From the NCBI RefSeq assembly GCF_003345295.1, contig NZ_CP031055.1:2418001-2482000 (forward strand): a DNA stretch of 64,000 nucleotides, given 5' to 3'. The notes below the pieces were generated by a model. That model was not told the origin of the DNA. It was given only the letters and a program-made list of their open reading frames with translations, and searched no databases. The position numbers were made by a program, and so were the translations under genes. How positions within the stretch are numbered: position 1 is the stretch's first letter; each line of letters starts with the position of its first letter. Below, piece by piece: positions 41,912 to 51,361 of this stretch. The DNA comes from Vibrio splendidus. Lineage in GTDB: Bacteria > Pseudomonadota > Gammaproteobacteria > Enterobacterales > Vibrionaceae.

Positions 41912-42568
41912 TTAGGCAAAACCATTCTGCTGTAAGAATTCCATCGTCAATCGAGATTCAGGCTCAGACTCTTGCTGCTGACCTTGTAATAGACGCTCCA
42001 TATAACGCGCCAATACATCGACTTCTAGATTCACTTTACGACCGACATTGAATTGGTCGATGGTTGTTTCTGACGAGGTGTGAGGAACGATGGTTAACTT
42101 AAATGCATTTTTACGTAAATCGTTCACCGTAAGGCTTATACCATCAACTGTGATTGAACCTTTCTGAGCCACGTACTTTGAGATTTCAGCGGGCATTTCT
42201 ACCCAGAACTCAATCGCACGTCCAACTTGGTTACGCTCAACAATCTCGCCCACACCATCAACGTGACCAGACACGATATGACCACCGAAACGTGTCGTCG
42301 GCAGCATCGCTTTTTCTAGGTTAACCTTATCGCCTGCTTGGTAATCCACAAAACCCGTTTTTTTCAGGGTCTCAAGCGATAGATCTGCACTGTAGCTGTG
42401 GTCATTGAATTCAACAACCGTCAAACAAACTCCGTTGGTGGCAATACTGTCACCAAGTTTAACGTCGGCCATATCAAGCTTACCAACGTTAACCGTTACG
42501 GTAATGTCTTCTCCGCGGGGAGTAATAGCACTCAATGTACCTACGGTTTCTACAATTCCTGTGAACAT
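41912..42568 (-). CDS. ribE: riboflavin synthase (alpha-subunit type)
   Basis: 218 residues from ATG 42568, giving the canonical MFTGIVETVG start; upstream in-frame codons to 42601 are discarded. Two homologous lumazine-binding domains are visible (GVCLTVVEF in the first, ITVDGISLTVNDL in the second). It disproportionates two lumazines to riboflavin. Also called RibC in E. coli. It is followed by ribB in the same operon. Confidence 0.95.
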   Translation of the reverse strand: MFTGIVETVGTLSAITPRGEDITVTVNVGKLDMADVKLGDSIATNGVCLTVVEFNDHSYSADLSLETLKKTGFVDYQAGDKVNLEKAMLPTTRFGGHIVSGHVDGVGEIVERNQVGRAIEFWVEMPAEISKYVAQKGSITVDGISLTVNDLRKNAFKLTIVPHTSSETTIDQFNVGRKVNLEVDVLARYMERLLQGQQQESEPESRLTMEFLQQNGFA

Positions 42569-42705
42569 TTTAAAACTCTTCTTGTTGTCAACGATACTCA
42601 TATTGCTCGCTACTTTTAGAGCTCAACACTTACCGTTGAACATGTATTTCTGATGCGAGGGTTTATGGTCGTGTCAGTTATTTTTTACGATTGGTATTAC
42701 GGCTT

Positions 42706-43818
42706 CTATTGTAGTTTCGCCAATATTGGCTTCGCCACAATGCGAATATCTACGCCAACCTGTCTAACATCTTTAATTTCTAGGTCAATAACGTCAGACA
42801 TTGAAGTGAGCCCTAATGCTCCCATCAAGCCTCGTCCGTCACTGCCCATTAGTTTAGGGGCTAAATAGAGGATTAGCTCATCCACCAACTGCGCTTCAAT
42901 TAAGCTTTTTGCTAAGGTAGCGCCCGCTTCGACCCAAATATGGTCAATATGATTCGCTGGCAATTGACGCATTAAATCGTGTAAGTCCAGCTGACCTGCA
43001 TCCGTTGTTCCGACTGTAATATCAGCAGAGGTTTCAGCGACTCTCAATACCGAAGTTGGTGACTGGAATAACTTGAGCTCAGGATACAGTTGATTTTGGC
43101 GATCAAGAATCACGCGAATCGGCTGACGCAGCTCGTCTTCAGCGTAATGATCTTTGATACTGCTTGGCAACTCTGCCCAACGAACATTCAACGACGCGTT
43201 GTCTTCAATCACCGTTTGGCTGGTTGATAACACAGCACCTGATTTAGCTCGGTAGTTCTGAACGTCACGGCGCGCTTCTGGCGACGTGATCCACTGGCTT
43301 TGACCATTTTCCAATGCCGTTTGGCCATCAAGGCTCGCCGCCATCTTTAACTGAACGAATGGCATGCCAGTTTGCATACGCTTGATAAATGCAGGGTTCA
43401 AGTCGAGAGCATCTTGCTCTAATAAACCGATTTCAACCTCAATGCCGGCGTCGCGTAGCATTTTGATACCACGGCCTGCGACCTTCGGGTTTGGGTCTTG
43501 CATGGCACAAATTACTTTTGAAACTTGAGCCTTAATCAAGCCTTCAGCACAAGGCGGTGTTCGACCATAGTGCGAACAAGGCTCTAACGTGACATAAGCA
43601 GTCGCACCTTTTGCCTGGTCACCTGCCATGCGCATAGCGTGAACTTCAGCATGAGGTTCACCGGCTTTGGCGTGAAAACCTTCACCAACGATCTGACCGT
43701 CGGTTTGCACGATGACACAACCCACATTCGGGTTGGGGGCAGTGGTGTAAATGCCGCGTTTGGCTAACTGAATAGCACGCGACATCATTTGAAAATCTAG
43801 GGGAGTAAAGTTTGACAT
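42706..43818 (-). CDS. ribD: bifunctional diaminohydroxyphosphoribosylaminopyrimidine deaminase/reductase RibD
   Basis: 370 residues. The N-terminal deaminase has zinc ligands His56 (HAEVHAM), Cys81 and Cys90 (PCSHYGRTPPC). The C-terminal reductase domain (VQLKMAASLDGQTALENGQSQW; HIWVEAGATLAKSLIEAQL) is intact. It catalyses two consecutive riboflavin steps. It starts 10 bases after nrdR and is in the same operon. Confidence 0.96.
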   Translation of the reverse strand: MSNFTPLDFQMMSRAIQLAKRGIYTTAPNPNVGCVIVQTDGQIVGEGFHAKAGEPHAEVHAMRMAGDQAKGATAYVTLEPCSHYGRTPPCAEGLIKAQVSKVICAMQDPNPKVAGRGIKMLRDAGIEVEIGLLEQDALDLNPAFIKRMQTGMPFVQLKMAASLDGQTALENGQSQWITSPEARRDVQNYRAKSGAVLSTSQTVIEDNASLNVRWAELPSSIKDHYAEDELRQPIRVILDRQNQLYPELKLFQSPTSVLRVAETSADITVGTTDAGQLDLHDLMRQLPANHIDHIWVEAGATLAKSLIEAQLVDELILYLAPKLMGSDGRGLMGALGLTSMSDVIDLEIKDVRQVGVDIRIVAKPILAKLQ

Positions 43819-43828
43819 GATTGAGGCA

Positions 43829-44278
43829 TTAATCCTCTAATTTAGCGATTTCTTCGCCAAACTCTCGGATGTCTTCAAAGCTGCGGTAAACAGAGGCAAA
43901 ACGAATGTACGCCACTTTATCCAATTCTTTCAACTGGCCCATCACAAGATTACCAATCATCTCGCTTGGTACTTCACGCTCACCAGTTGCACGGAGTTGT
44001 GACTTAATCGTACTGATCGCAAGTTCGATCGCATCAGCACTCACTGGGCGTTTTTCTAGGGCGCGCTGAACACCACCTACCATTTTATCTTCATTAAATG
44101 GTTCGCGGTTTCCATTCGACTTTATGACTTTCGGCATCACAAGTTCTGCCGATTCGAAAGTCGTAAAACGTTCGCTACATGCAAGGCATTGACGGCGACG
44201 ACGAACCTGATGGCCATCGGCTACCAGTCTTGAATCGATTACTTTAGTGTCGTTCTCTGAACAAAAAGGACAATGCAT
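43829..44278 (-). CDS. nrdR: transcriptional repressor NrdR
   Basis: 149 residues. The zinc ribbon Cys3/Cys6/Cys31/Cys34 is followed by an ATP-cone domain (VIKSNGNREPFNEDKMVGGVQRALEKRP). It represses ribonucleotide reductase genes in response to the ATP/dATP state. It heads the nrdR-ribD-ribE-ribB-ribH-nusB cluster, a conserved arrangement in gammaproteobacteria. Confidence 0.97.
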   Translation of the reverse strand: MHCPFCSENDTKVIDSRLVADGHQVRRRRQCLACSERFTTFESAELVMPKVIKSNGNREPFNEDKMVGGVQRALEKRPVSADAIELAISTIKSQLRATGEREVPSEMIGNLVMGQLKELDKVAYIRFASVYRSFEDIREFGEEIAKLED

Positions 44279-44333
44279 ATCACCTCCAAATAATTGAATA
44301 TCAGTGTAACGGAATTGCCAAACGTTAGGAAAG

Positions 44334-44359
44334 AAAAAGGGCCAATTAAGGCCCTTTTG
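44334..44359 (-). terminator. proBA terminator
   Basis: On the minus strand, AAAAGGGCC and GGCCCTTTTT around a short AT loop, about 75 bases after the proA stop. Confidence 0.85.
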
Positions 44360-44434
44360 TGTGGTGATTCATTGATTATTGCTACTCGATCGCCATTTCA
44401 AAAATGAGCTGAGGAGTAAAATTAACGACCAGCG

Positions 44435-45685
44435 TTATCCGCGAATCAAATAGTTCGCTTTACCTACCCATTTGTAGCTTGTCAGTTCTTCTAAGCCCAT
44501 TGGGCCGCGAGCGTGCAGCTTCTGGGTTGAGACTGCGACTTCAGCGCCTAAACCAAACTGTGCGCCATCAGTAAAACGTGTTGATGCATTTACATAAACC
44601 GCCGCAGAACCGACAGAGTTAATAAAGCGCTCTGAGCTCTCTAGGCTGTTGGTCATGATCGCATCTGAGTGACTCGCGTTGTGTACACGCATGTGGTCAA
44701 TCGCTTCTGCCACATCCGCTACCACTTTTACGCCTAGCGTGTAGCTTAGCCATTCAGTGTCAAAGTCGCCTTCAATCGCATCACGTTGGTCTTCAAAACC
44801 CGCTAGCAGCGATTTTGCGCTAGCATCAGCAACCAAGGTAACCTTGCCCGCTAAACGCTGTGTTAGCTGCGATAAGAAAGCCTCAGCAACCGCTTCGTGC
44901 ACTAATAATGTATCGAGTGAATTACACGCAGACGGGCGTTGAACTTTAGAGTTTTCAACCACATCAACAGACTTTTCAAGGTCAGCGCTTTCATCAACAA
45001 AGATATGACTGATACCAAAACCGCCAATGATCACTGGAATGGTGCTGTTCTCTTTACACATCTTGTGCAAGCCAGCGCCACCACGAGGAATGATCATATC
45101 CACGTAGTCATCCAACTTAAGCAGTTGAGATACTAATTCACGATCAGGTTTTTCAATGTACTGAACTGAAGCGGCAGGAAGCTCAGCTTTCTCTAATGCA
45201 GACTGGATGACTTTAACCAGTTCCATGTTCGAGAAGAACGTCTCTTTACCACCACGTAGAATGCTTGCGTTACCTGTCTTCAAACACAGAGCTGCAATAT
45301 CAATGGTTACGTTTGGACGCGCTTCATAGATAACACCAACCACACCAAGCGGCACACGGCGGCGAGACAGTGACATACCGTTTTCCAGTACCTTACTGTC
45401 CATTTCGCTGCCTACTGGGTCGTTCAGGCTAATCACGTTACGCACATCGTTAGCGATACCTGTTAAGCGCTCTTCGTTCAGCAATAGACGATCTAAAAGT
45501 GCATCAGTCAGGCCCGCTTCACGGCCAAGTTCGATATCTTTCGCGTTCGCTTCTAGAATCGTTGCCGCGTTTGCTTCTAGCTCATCAGCGATGATCGCCA
45601 ATGCTTTGTTCTTTTGCGCCGTTGATGCGGTCGCTAGGTGGAAAGCAGCGTCTTTTGCTGCAATACCCATGTTAGTTAAATCCAC
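44435..45685 (-). CDS. proA: glutamate-5-semialdehyde dehydrogenase ProA
   Basis: 416 residues, the usual length. Aldehyde-dehydrogenase fold with the catalytic Cys in RPSACNSLDTLLVHE and the conserved IYEARPNVTIDIAALCLKTGNASILRGGKE region split across the cofactor site. It reduces gamma-glutamyl phosphate to the semialdehyde in proline biosynthesis. It is 92 bases downstream of proB. Confidence 0.96.
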   Translation of the reverse strand: MDLTNMGIAAKDAAFHLATASTAQKNKALAIIADELEANAATILEANAKDIELGREAGLTDALLDRLLLNEERLTGIANDVRNVISLNDPVGSEMDSKVLENGMSLSRRRVPLGVVGVIYEARPNVTIDIAALCLKTGNASILRGGKETFFSNMELVKVIQSALEKAELPAASVQYIEKPDRELVSQLLKLDDYVDMIIPRGGAGLHKMCKENSTIPVIIGGFGISHIFVDESADLEKSVDVVENSKVQRPSACNSLDTLLVHEAVAEAFLSQLTQRLAGKVTLVADASAKSLLAGFEDQRDAIEGDFDTEWLSYTLGVKVVADVAEAIDHMRVHNASHSDAIMTNSLESSERFINSVGSAAVYVNASTRFTDGAQFGLGAEVAVSTQKLHARGPMGLEELTSYKWVGKANYLIRG

Positions 45686-45777
45686 GTTTAACTCTCCCTA
45701 AATTCTGTCTGTCTTTGGATGTAAAAAGGCGATTTACGATTATGTATATTCGCAGCGCATCGCCTTATCATCACGAA

Positions 45778-46917
45778 CTACTCTTGAATCACAACTAGGT
45801 CGTCACGATGAATGACTTCTGACCCATAATCGTATCCAAGAATGCCGCCAATATCTTTACTGTGCTTGCCTGCAATTTTTGCTAGGTCTTGGCTTGAATA
45901 GCTAGCGATACCACGCGCAATGACTTTGCCTTTGCTGTCTGTGACTTGAGTGACTTCACCACGAGAGAATTCGCCTTTAACTCGAATAACCCCTTTCGCC
46001 AACAAGCTACTGCCCTTGGTGTTAACTGCGTTCACCGCTCCATCGTCGACTACGATGTCACCAGCAGAAGCTGGGCCCGCTAGAATCCAACGTTTACGGT
46101 TTTCAAGCGCTTCAGCTAAAGGCAAGAAACGTGTGCCTTGTGGGTTGTCACTCAATGAATCAAACACCACATTTTCAGCACTGCCTGCTGCAATAATCAC
46201 TTCGATACCCGCACGACGAGCAATATCAGCCGCCTGCAGTTTTGTCGCCATGCCGCCGGTACCTAACGTAGTACCACTGCCACCTGCGATCTTACGCAGT
46301 GTGTCATCAATGGTTTTTACTTCTTTGATAAGTTCAGCATTCGGATCTTTACGTGGGTCTGCCGTAAACAGGCCTTTTTGGTCAGTGAGTAACAAAAGCT
46401 TATCAGCGCCACATAAAATACCAACCAGTGCCGATAAGTTATCGTTGTCGCCCACTTTAATTTCATTGGTGGCTACTGCGTCGTTTTCGTTTACTACCGG
46501 AATAATATCGTGCTCAACGAGCGCGTTGATCGTGTCACGTGCATTCAGAAAACGCTCGCGATCATCGAGATCAGCACGAGTCAGTAGCATCTGGCCAATC
46601 TTAAGGCCATAGATAGCAAACAAAGACTCCCAAACTTGAATCAACTGACTTTGCCCAACTGCTGCAAGCAATTGTTTGCTTGCCATCGAGTTGGGAAGTG
46701 CGGGGTAACCAAGGTGCTCACGTCCGGCTGCAATTGCACCAGACGAAACCATAACCACAGAGTGGCCTTGTTTTTTTAATTCAGCACATTGACGAACCAG
46801 CTCAACCATGTGAGCGCGGTCTAATGCCAATGTTCCACCAGTTAAGACACTGGTACCCAGTTTAACAACGACAGTTTTACTCTGTGTTGTTGTCCCGCTT
46901 TGATGATTTGTTGTCAT
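45778..46917 (-). CDS. proB: glutamate 5-kinase ProB with PUA domain
   Basis: 379 residues from ATG 46917; a TTG-started extension from 46962 is not homologous. Amino-acid-kinase motifs: VVKLGTSVLTGG, MVSSGAIAAGREHLGYP and VGDNDNLSALVGILCGAD. A C-terminal PUA domain (VRVKGEFSRGEVTQVTD region) is present, as in the proline-feedback-inhibited enterobacterial enzyme. First step of proline biosynthesis. Confidence 0.95.
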   Translation of the reverse strand: MTTNHQSGTTTQSKTVVVKLGTSVLTGGTLALDRAHMVELVRQCAELKKQGHSVVMVSSGAIAAGREHLGYPALPNSMASKQLLAAVGQSQLIQVWESLFAIYGLKIGQMLLTRADLDDRERFLNARDTINALVEHDIIPVVNENDAVATNEIKVGDNDNLSALVGILCGADKLLLLTDQKGLFTADPRKDPNAELIKEVKTIDDTLRKIAGGSGTTLGTGGMATKLQAADIARRAGIEVIIAAGSAENVVFDSLSDNPQGTRFLPLAEALENRKRWILAGPASAGDIVVDDGAVNAVNTKGSSLLAKGVIRVKGEFSRGEVTQVTDSKGKVIARGIASYSSQDLAKIAGKHSKDIGGILGYDYGSEVIHRDDLVVIQE

Positions 46918-46985
46918 GAAGTCTTTTATGAATAAAACAAATAAGAGGTGATGTTTTAGCAATCAACAGGGGAATTCACAAGCAG

Positions 46986-47010
46986 AAAAGGTGCGAAATC
47001 GCACCTTTTT
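46986..47010. terminator. terminator after crl
   Basis: AAAAGGTGCGA/TCGCACCTTTT with a one-base-class loop, 29 bases after the crl stop; T runs on both strands. Confidence 0.8.
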
Positions 47011-47038
47011 GCTTTATAGAGAAGAGTAACCTTCAAAA

Positions 47039-47428
47039 TCAGACGAATTCGACAGACTCTTCGTCTAACTGAACGCCGATTTCAAATTTCTTTTGAAGTT
47101 CGTCAACCAGCTTTTGGTGAAAGGCTTCTTGAGTTCGAGACACCTCAGCGACCGCCTTTTTAGGTAATGGCAAAGGATCCCAGTTACCATCAATGTTGTA
47201 TTTACCCGTGTTGTACTTCGCCGAGAATCCTTCTTCCGACTTATCCAACTCTAACCACCAGCCCCAGAACTCACGCTCTTCTGGTGACTTTTTATCGTTC
47301 ACACACACAGACAAGCAATCAAAAATGTAATGACCATCTTCTGATTGCGGCTCCCTCAAGTAAGGCCCAATAGCCTTTAAAACGTTTAACAAGCGATAAT
47401 GCGTAGGTTGTTGTGTCACTTCTGACAT
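47039..47428 (-). CDS. crl: sigma factor-binding protein Crl
   Basis: 129 residues from ATG 47428 with GGAG before it; the in-frame ATG at 47446 lies upstream of that ribosome site. E. coli Crl is 133. The pattern EREFWGWWLELDKSEEGFSAKY is typical. Crl binds sigma-S and helps it capture core RNA polymerase in stationary phase. The frsA-crl neighbourhood next to proBA matches the E. coli order. Confidence 0.95.
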   Translation of the reverse strand: MSEVTQQPTHYRLLNVLKAIGPYLREPQSEDGHYIFDCLSVCVNDKKSPEEREFWGWWLELDKSEEGFSAKYNTGKYNIDGNWDPLPLPKKAVAEVSRTQEAFHQKLVDELQKKFEIGVQLDEESVEFV

Positions 47429-47571
47429 ATTGAATCTCCATTTCAATGTTAAGAATGACGTTACTCAGACTGCAATACGTAAAAAACACGCAGTTGGATT
47501 TTATAAATTCTCTCTGAGTATCAGGTACTTACTTTGTACACTTTTCATGCTTAACTAATTTCGGAGAAATG

Positions 47572-48825
47572 TCATCTAAATAATTCATCCTCAAGCCACT
47601 TTATCGCTAATTCGAGGGATTGCTCATACCCCTGTGTAATTGATTTGGTTTTGATTTTCTTCGCTTTGCCGTAATCACTGTAAATAGCAACCAGTTGATT
47701 ATCCAGATGCGGTGAAACAGGGTCACCTTCCAAAGCCAATGCCAAAATAGGAACACTTGTCTTACTGTTAGCCAGCAAGCCTTGCACCTTCAATGACCAA
47801 GCCATCAGTTGCCCAGAAAGGCTATTGATATCCACTGCTCCTTTACCAAGACGCGAAGCCAATACGTCCAAGTGCATCTTAGGCATCTGCTTAAGTTTGT
47901 CCGCATGAACAAAGATATCGTGGATCGGTGCGCCAAGAGAGATACAGGCTTTGAGTTTGTGCTGCTCAAGGAAGGATAACCTCACCATCGCGTTACCACC
48001 GAATCGGAACCCAAACAGACCGACTTTATGATGGTCCACCCATGGAATGTTAGGCAGTTCATTCAGCACGGCTTGATGCAGGCAAGAAGAATCTTCCGTC
48101 AAAGGCCAATGCGAACTGTGCCCTATCGACGGCATATCAATCGTTAGCATCGCAATGTTTTTCGGTGCTAGGTAATCTCTAAACAAACGCCACATGTCAG
48201 TTTGCAGACTATCTAAACCTGCACTCACGATCACGACAGGTTGTGGTTTATCTGTTTTGGTTAGATGTAAGTTCGCCTTAATCTTTTTATTTTGATACGG
48301 CACTTCGATTTGTTTGACGATCAATTTGGTGTGTTTGATCGCTTCAGAATACGCCGCATTCGCTAATACCTGTGCCTGAGCAGCAAGGTTATCGTTCTTT
48401 AGATGTGGGTAGCCCGCAATGCTGAAACACAGCGATGCTGAAAATAACTCTTCAGCCATTTCTTCGCCGTTCTTTTCATTAGAGCGATTCTGATGCTGCA
48501 TACCCAGCTTGGTCCACTCGTATGCCCAGTTACCGCTGCGATAGCCCATCACGGTGTCTAGCCACTCGTCCGTCGTGCGTGAATTGTCTGATGACGCAAT
48601 GCGAGCCAATACCGCTTCTTGCTCAATTGGGTTAACGCCTTGCCATACCCACTGAAGACGTCTTAGGTTTCGATACCAAGATGAGTTCTGCTCTTCACGC
48701 TTTTTATCCAACAGTTCTTCTGAACTTGGCATGTAGCGAGTAAGCATTGAGGTCTCTTTGGCCTGCTTGTGCTTTACAAACAAGGTTTCCGAAAGGTTCG
48801 AGCTCGTTTCTTCTGATTCAGACAT
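47572..48825 (-). CDS. frsA: esterase FrsA
   Basis: 417 residues from ATG 48825 (SNLSETLF follows shortly, as in E. coli NLSETLF); the track of in-frame codons up to 48891 crosses the gpt terminator and is rejected. Alpha/beta hydrolase motifs: MLTIDMPSIGHSS, GLFGFRFGGNAMVRLSFLE and VLASRLGKG. FrsA was first described as a partner of unphosphorylated EIIA(Glc) shifting respiration and fermentation; esterase activity is also reported. The nucleophile position in GFRFGGN has no Ser, as is usual for FrsA. Located between gpt and crl as in E. coli. Confidence 0.93.
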   Translation of the reverse strand: MSESEETSSNLSETLFVKHKQAKETSMLTRYMPSSEELLDKKREEQNSSWYRNLRRLQWVWQGVNPIEQEAVLARIASSDNSRTTDEWLDTVMGYRSGNWAYEWTKLGMQHQNRSNEKNGEEMAEELFSASLCFSIAGYPHLKNDNLAAQAQVLANAAYSEAIKHTKLIVKQIEVPYQNKKIKANLHLTKTDKPQPVVIVSAGLDSLQTDMWRLFRDYLAPKNIAMLTIDMPSIGHSSHWPLTEDSSCLHQAVLNELPNIPWVDHHKVGLFGFRFGGNAMVRLSFLEQHKLKACISLGAPIHDIFVHADKLKQMPKMHLDVLASRLGKGAVDINSLSGQLMAWSLKVQGLLANSKTSVPILALALEGDPVSPHLDNQLVAIYSDYGKAKKIKTKSITQGYEQSLELAIKWLEDELFR

Positions 48826-48863
48826 TGGGATACTTAATAAGAAATGGTTGTTACTAATCATAT

Positions 48864-48893
48864 AAAAAAAAATGACCCTATAAAGGGTCATTT
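48864..48893 (-). terminator. gpt terminator
   Basis: On the minus strand, AATGACCCT and AGGGTCATT are followed by a run of T. It lies between gpt and frsA. Confidence 0.85.
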
Positions 48894-48914
48894 CTCAAAA
48901 AACTAAGTTTACGC

Positions 48915-49379
48915 TTATTTTGACTTGCGATTTACTGGCTCAATGAAGCTTAAGCTAGTATCCCAAGGTTGCTCAATCCATGTATCTTGAGCGATATCCA
49001 CGATGTACTCGTCTAATAAATGTGCACCAGATGGTTTTGCACAAACAGCAATCAGTTTCGCTTTAGGGTACATTTCGCGAAGCTTGCGTGCAGTGTCACC
49101 ACTATCAACAAGATCTTCAACGATTAAGAAGCCTTCACCATCACCTTCAGGTGCTTTAACTACAGTCATATCACGTTGGTGATCGTGGTCGTAGCTAGAA
49201 ATACAAATCGTATCTACGTGACGAATACCTAGCTCACGAGCCAAGATTGCACCGGGAACCAAACCACCACGGCTTACCGCCCAGATGCCTTTCCACTGCT
49301 CTGCTGGCATTTGCTTTTCAGCAAGTTGACGGCAGTAAGTCTGCATGTTGTCCCAAGTGATAATGAATTTGTTGCTCAT
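48915..49379 (-). CDS. gpt: xanthine-guanine phosphoribosyltransferase
   Basis: 154 residues. PRPP-binding motif FLIVEDLVDSGDTARKLREMYP and the N-terminal KGIWAVSRGGLVPGAILAREL are conserved. It salvages xanthine and guanine (and some hypoxanthine) to nucleotides at the inner face of the membrane. The purine permease gene just upstream supplies its substrates. Confidence 0.96.
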   Translation of the reverse strand: MSNKFIITWDNMQTYCRQLAEKQMPAEQWKGIWAVSRGGLVPGAILARELGIRHVDTICISSYDHDHQRDMTVVKAPEGDGEGFLIVEDLVDSGDTARKLREMYPKAKLIAVCAKPSGAHLLDEYIVDIAQDTWIEQPWDTSLSFIEPVNRKSK

Positions 49380-49463
49380 AGTATAAAACCTAATAATTTT
49401 GTCATGTTATTAGAGGCTATTTCAAACATAGCCTCTTCAGCGATTAAGCAGAAATCTAGACGA

Positions 49464-50753
49464 TTAAGCGAAAATATATTTAAGAATAAAGATAACGGAC
49501 ATTACCCATACCGCAGGTGAAACGTCGCGACCTTTACCACTTAGCAGCTTAATTGCAGCGTAAGCGATGAAACCTAGTGAGATACCCTCAGCGATAGAGT
49601 ACGTCAGCGGCATAAGCAGACATGTTACCACGACTGGTGCGGCTTCCGTAAGATCACGCCAATCAATGCCAACTAGGCCAGACATCATCAGAATTGCTAC
49701 ATAGAAAAGTGCACCTGATGTTGCGTAAGCCGGAATCATACCTGCAAGTGGCGAGAAGAAAAGAGCCAGTAGGAATAAGATACCAACAACAACCGCAGTT
49801 AGACCGGTACGACCGCCTTCAGCAACACCCGCAACACTCTCAACATAAGAAGTTGTGTTTGATGTACCTAGCAATGCACCAATAGATGTTGCTGTAGAGT
49901 CAGCAAGCAGTGCTTTGTTCAAGCGCGGTAGTTTACCGTCTTCTTTGATTAGGTTTGCTTTCGTTGCAACACCAACCAGAGTACCCGCTGTATCGAACAA
50001 ATCGACGAACAAGAATGCGAATACCACTGAAATCATACCGATTTCAAATACAGCAGAGAAATCAAGCTGCATGAATGTAGGTGCAAGGCTTGGTGGTGTC
50101 GACATGATGCCGCCGTATTGAACGTCACCGATCGCAATACCAATCGCTGTGATAGCGAGAATCGCGATCATTACTGCGCCTTTCACACCACGGTGAACAA
50201 GAGCAATAGTAATGAAGAAACCAAGCGCGCCTAAGATAGGAGCAATCGCGGTAATGTCGCCCAGTGAAACTTTAGTCGCTGGGTTAGAAACCACGATGCC
50301 TGCATTGCTAAGCGCGATAAACGCAAGGAAAAGGCCGATACCCGCAGAGATACCAACACGCAGAGACATAGGAATCGAGTTGATAATCCATTCACGAATC
50401 TTAAAGATACTTAAGAAGATGAAGATCACGCCTGATACGAAAACCGCTGCCAGAGCAACTTGCCATGTATAACCCATACCCATTACAACAGCGTAGGTAA
50501 AGAATGCGTTCAAACCCATGCCTGGAGCTTGAGCAATTGGATAGTTAGCAACAAAGCCCATGATGAAACAGCCAATAGCAGCCGCTAAACAGGTTGCTAC
50601 AAATACAGCGCCATGGTCCATACCAGCATCAGCTAGAATCATTGGGTTTACAAAAATGATGTAAGCCATTGTTAGGAAGGTTGTTAGACCTGCGATGATT
50701 TCAGTGCGCACATTGGTGCCATTTTCACTGAGTTTGAATAGCTTTTCGAACAT
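49464..50753 (-). CDS. NCS2-family purine permease (AzgA-like)
   Basis: 429 residues with 12-14 hydrophobic segments. AzgA/GhxP-subfamily motifs: AYIIFVNPMILADAGMD, QAPGMGLNAFFTYAVV and LLADSTATSIGALLGTSNTTSYVESVAGV. It is a proton symporter for adenine, guanine or hypoxanthine; the exact base cannot be read from sequence. A near-consensus PurR box 23-38 bases before the start and the neighbouring gpt support purine uptake. Confidence 0.92.
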   Translation of the reverse strand: MFEKLFKLSENGTNVRTEIIAGLTTFLTMAYIIFVNPMILADAGMDHGAVFVATCLAAAIGCFIMGFVANYPIAQAPGMGLNAFFTYAVVMGMGYTWQVALAAVFVSGVIFIFLSIFKIREWIINSIPMSLRVGISAGIGLFLAFIALSNAGIVVSNPATKVSLGDITAIAPILGALGFFITIALVHRGVKGAVMIAILAITAIGIAIGDVQYGGIMSTPPSLAPTFMQLDFSAVFEIGMISVVFAFLFVDLFDTAGTLVGVATKANLIKEDGKLPRLNKALLADSTATSIGALLGTSNTTSYVESVAGVAEGGRTGLTAVVVGILFLLALFFSPLAGMIPAYATSGALFYVAILMMSGLVGIDWRDLTEAAPVVVTCLLMPLTYSIAEGISLGFIAYAAIKLLSGKGRDVSPAVWVMSVIFILKYIFA

Positions 50754-50775
50754 TATCGAATCCTATAAGGGTAAA

Positions 50776-50791
50776 AAGTAAACGGTTGCGT
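50776..50791 (-). promoter_or_regulatory. PurR operator
   Basis: ACGCAACCGTTTACTT on the minus strand fits the PurR consensus ANGCAANCGNTTNCNT at every defined position. It lies about 10-25 bases downstream of the transcription start predicted from TATAAT at 50808-50813, a position suited to repression. Confidence 0.85.
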
Positions 50792-50807
50792 AAACGATTG
50801 GCTGTGG

Positions 50808-50813
50808 ATTATA
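50808..50813 (-). promoter_or_regulatory. -10 box of purine permease promoter
   Basis: TATAAT on the minus strand, immediately upstream of the PurR box; no strong -35 is obvious. Confidence 0.55.
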
Positions 50814-51160
50814 AAGTTATCAAATAACAAATTCCAGATAGAATTAAGGCTCTAATCGATATTTATCAGAATGCCGTATGAAACAAAGCGATTAAAAACG
50901 AGAAGTAACAAGAATAATAATAATTAAAAACAATAGTTTAAGTAAAATAAAGGCGATGAGATTACTTGGTTATTTTTTCAACCATCGGTTATTTCCATTG
51001 AGAATGTAGCCATCATATTCTCAATTTAAACCCACAAGAGTTGTGTATTTTTCAACAGAATCAGTAATAAGACGCGAATTGATATTTTGGCGTTTAAAAA
51101 ACAACCACTCAGAACAGCAAAGAAAGTGACAAGCGAAAGCGGTTTGGGAAAGTAGCAGGC
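50814..51160. other. intergenic region upstream of purine permease
   Basis: Apart from the permease promoter at its left edge and the vcdRP-like terminator at its right edge, this AT-rich stretch shows no ORF or RNA I recognise. No purine riboswitch core was found. Confidence 0.4.
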
Positions 51161-51190
51161 AAAAAAAACGCCACTCAAAACTGAGTGGCG
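51161..51190 (-). terminator. terminator of vcdRP-like RNA
   Basis: On the minus strand, CGCCACTCAG and CTGAGTGGCG-type arms (CGCCACTC/GAGTGGCG) with a short loop are followed by eight T. Confidence 0.9.
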
Positions 51191-51274
51191 GTAGAATCTG
51201 TCAACCAAAAGGGCTGTAAAAGAATTCCAATATATAGGGGTGAACAAAACTGTTCGAGTTACATGCTTACGGTA

Positions 51275-51361
51275 TTAGTAACCAAAGCTTGTAGGGTATG
51301 CAAAGTTGCTAGTGTAAACAGAGCTGTTAATCCAGAACATTGCAGATGGTAAACCTTTCAT
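51275..51361 (-). CDS. vcdP: 28-residue small protein, VcdP-like
   Basis: ATG at 51361, stop TAA at 51275-51277, 28 codons. A strong ribosome site AAGGTGAT precedes the ATG by six bases. The peptide starts MKGLPSAMFW and ends SFGY, rich in Ser, Tyr, Phe and Asn, with no membrane helix. V. cholerae VcdP has 29 residues and binds and activates citrate synthase GltA. The length, the following C-rich RNA segment and the terminator fit that model; sequence identity was not tested. Confidence 0.7.
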   Translation of the reverse strand: MKGLPSAMFWINSSVYTSNFAYPTSFGY

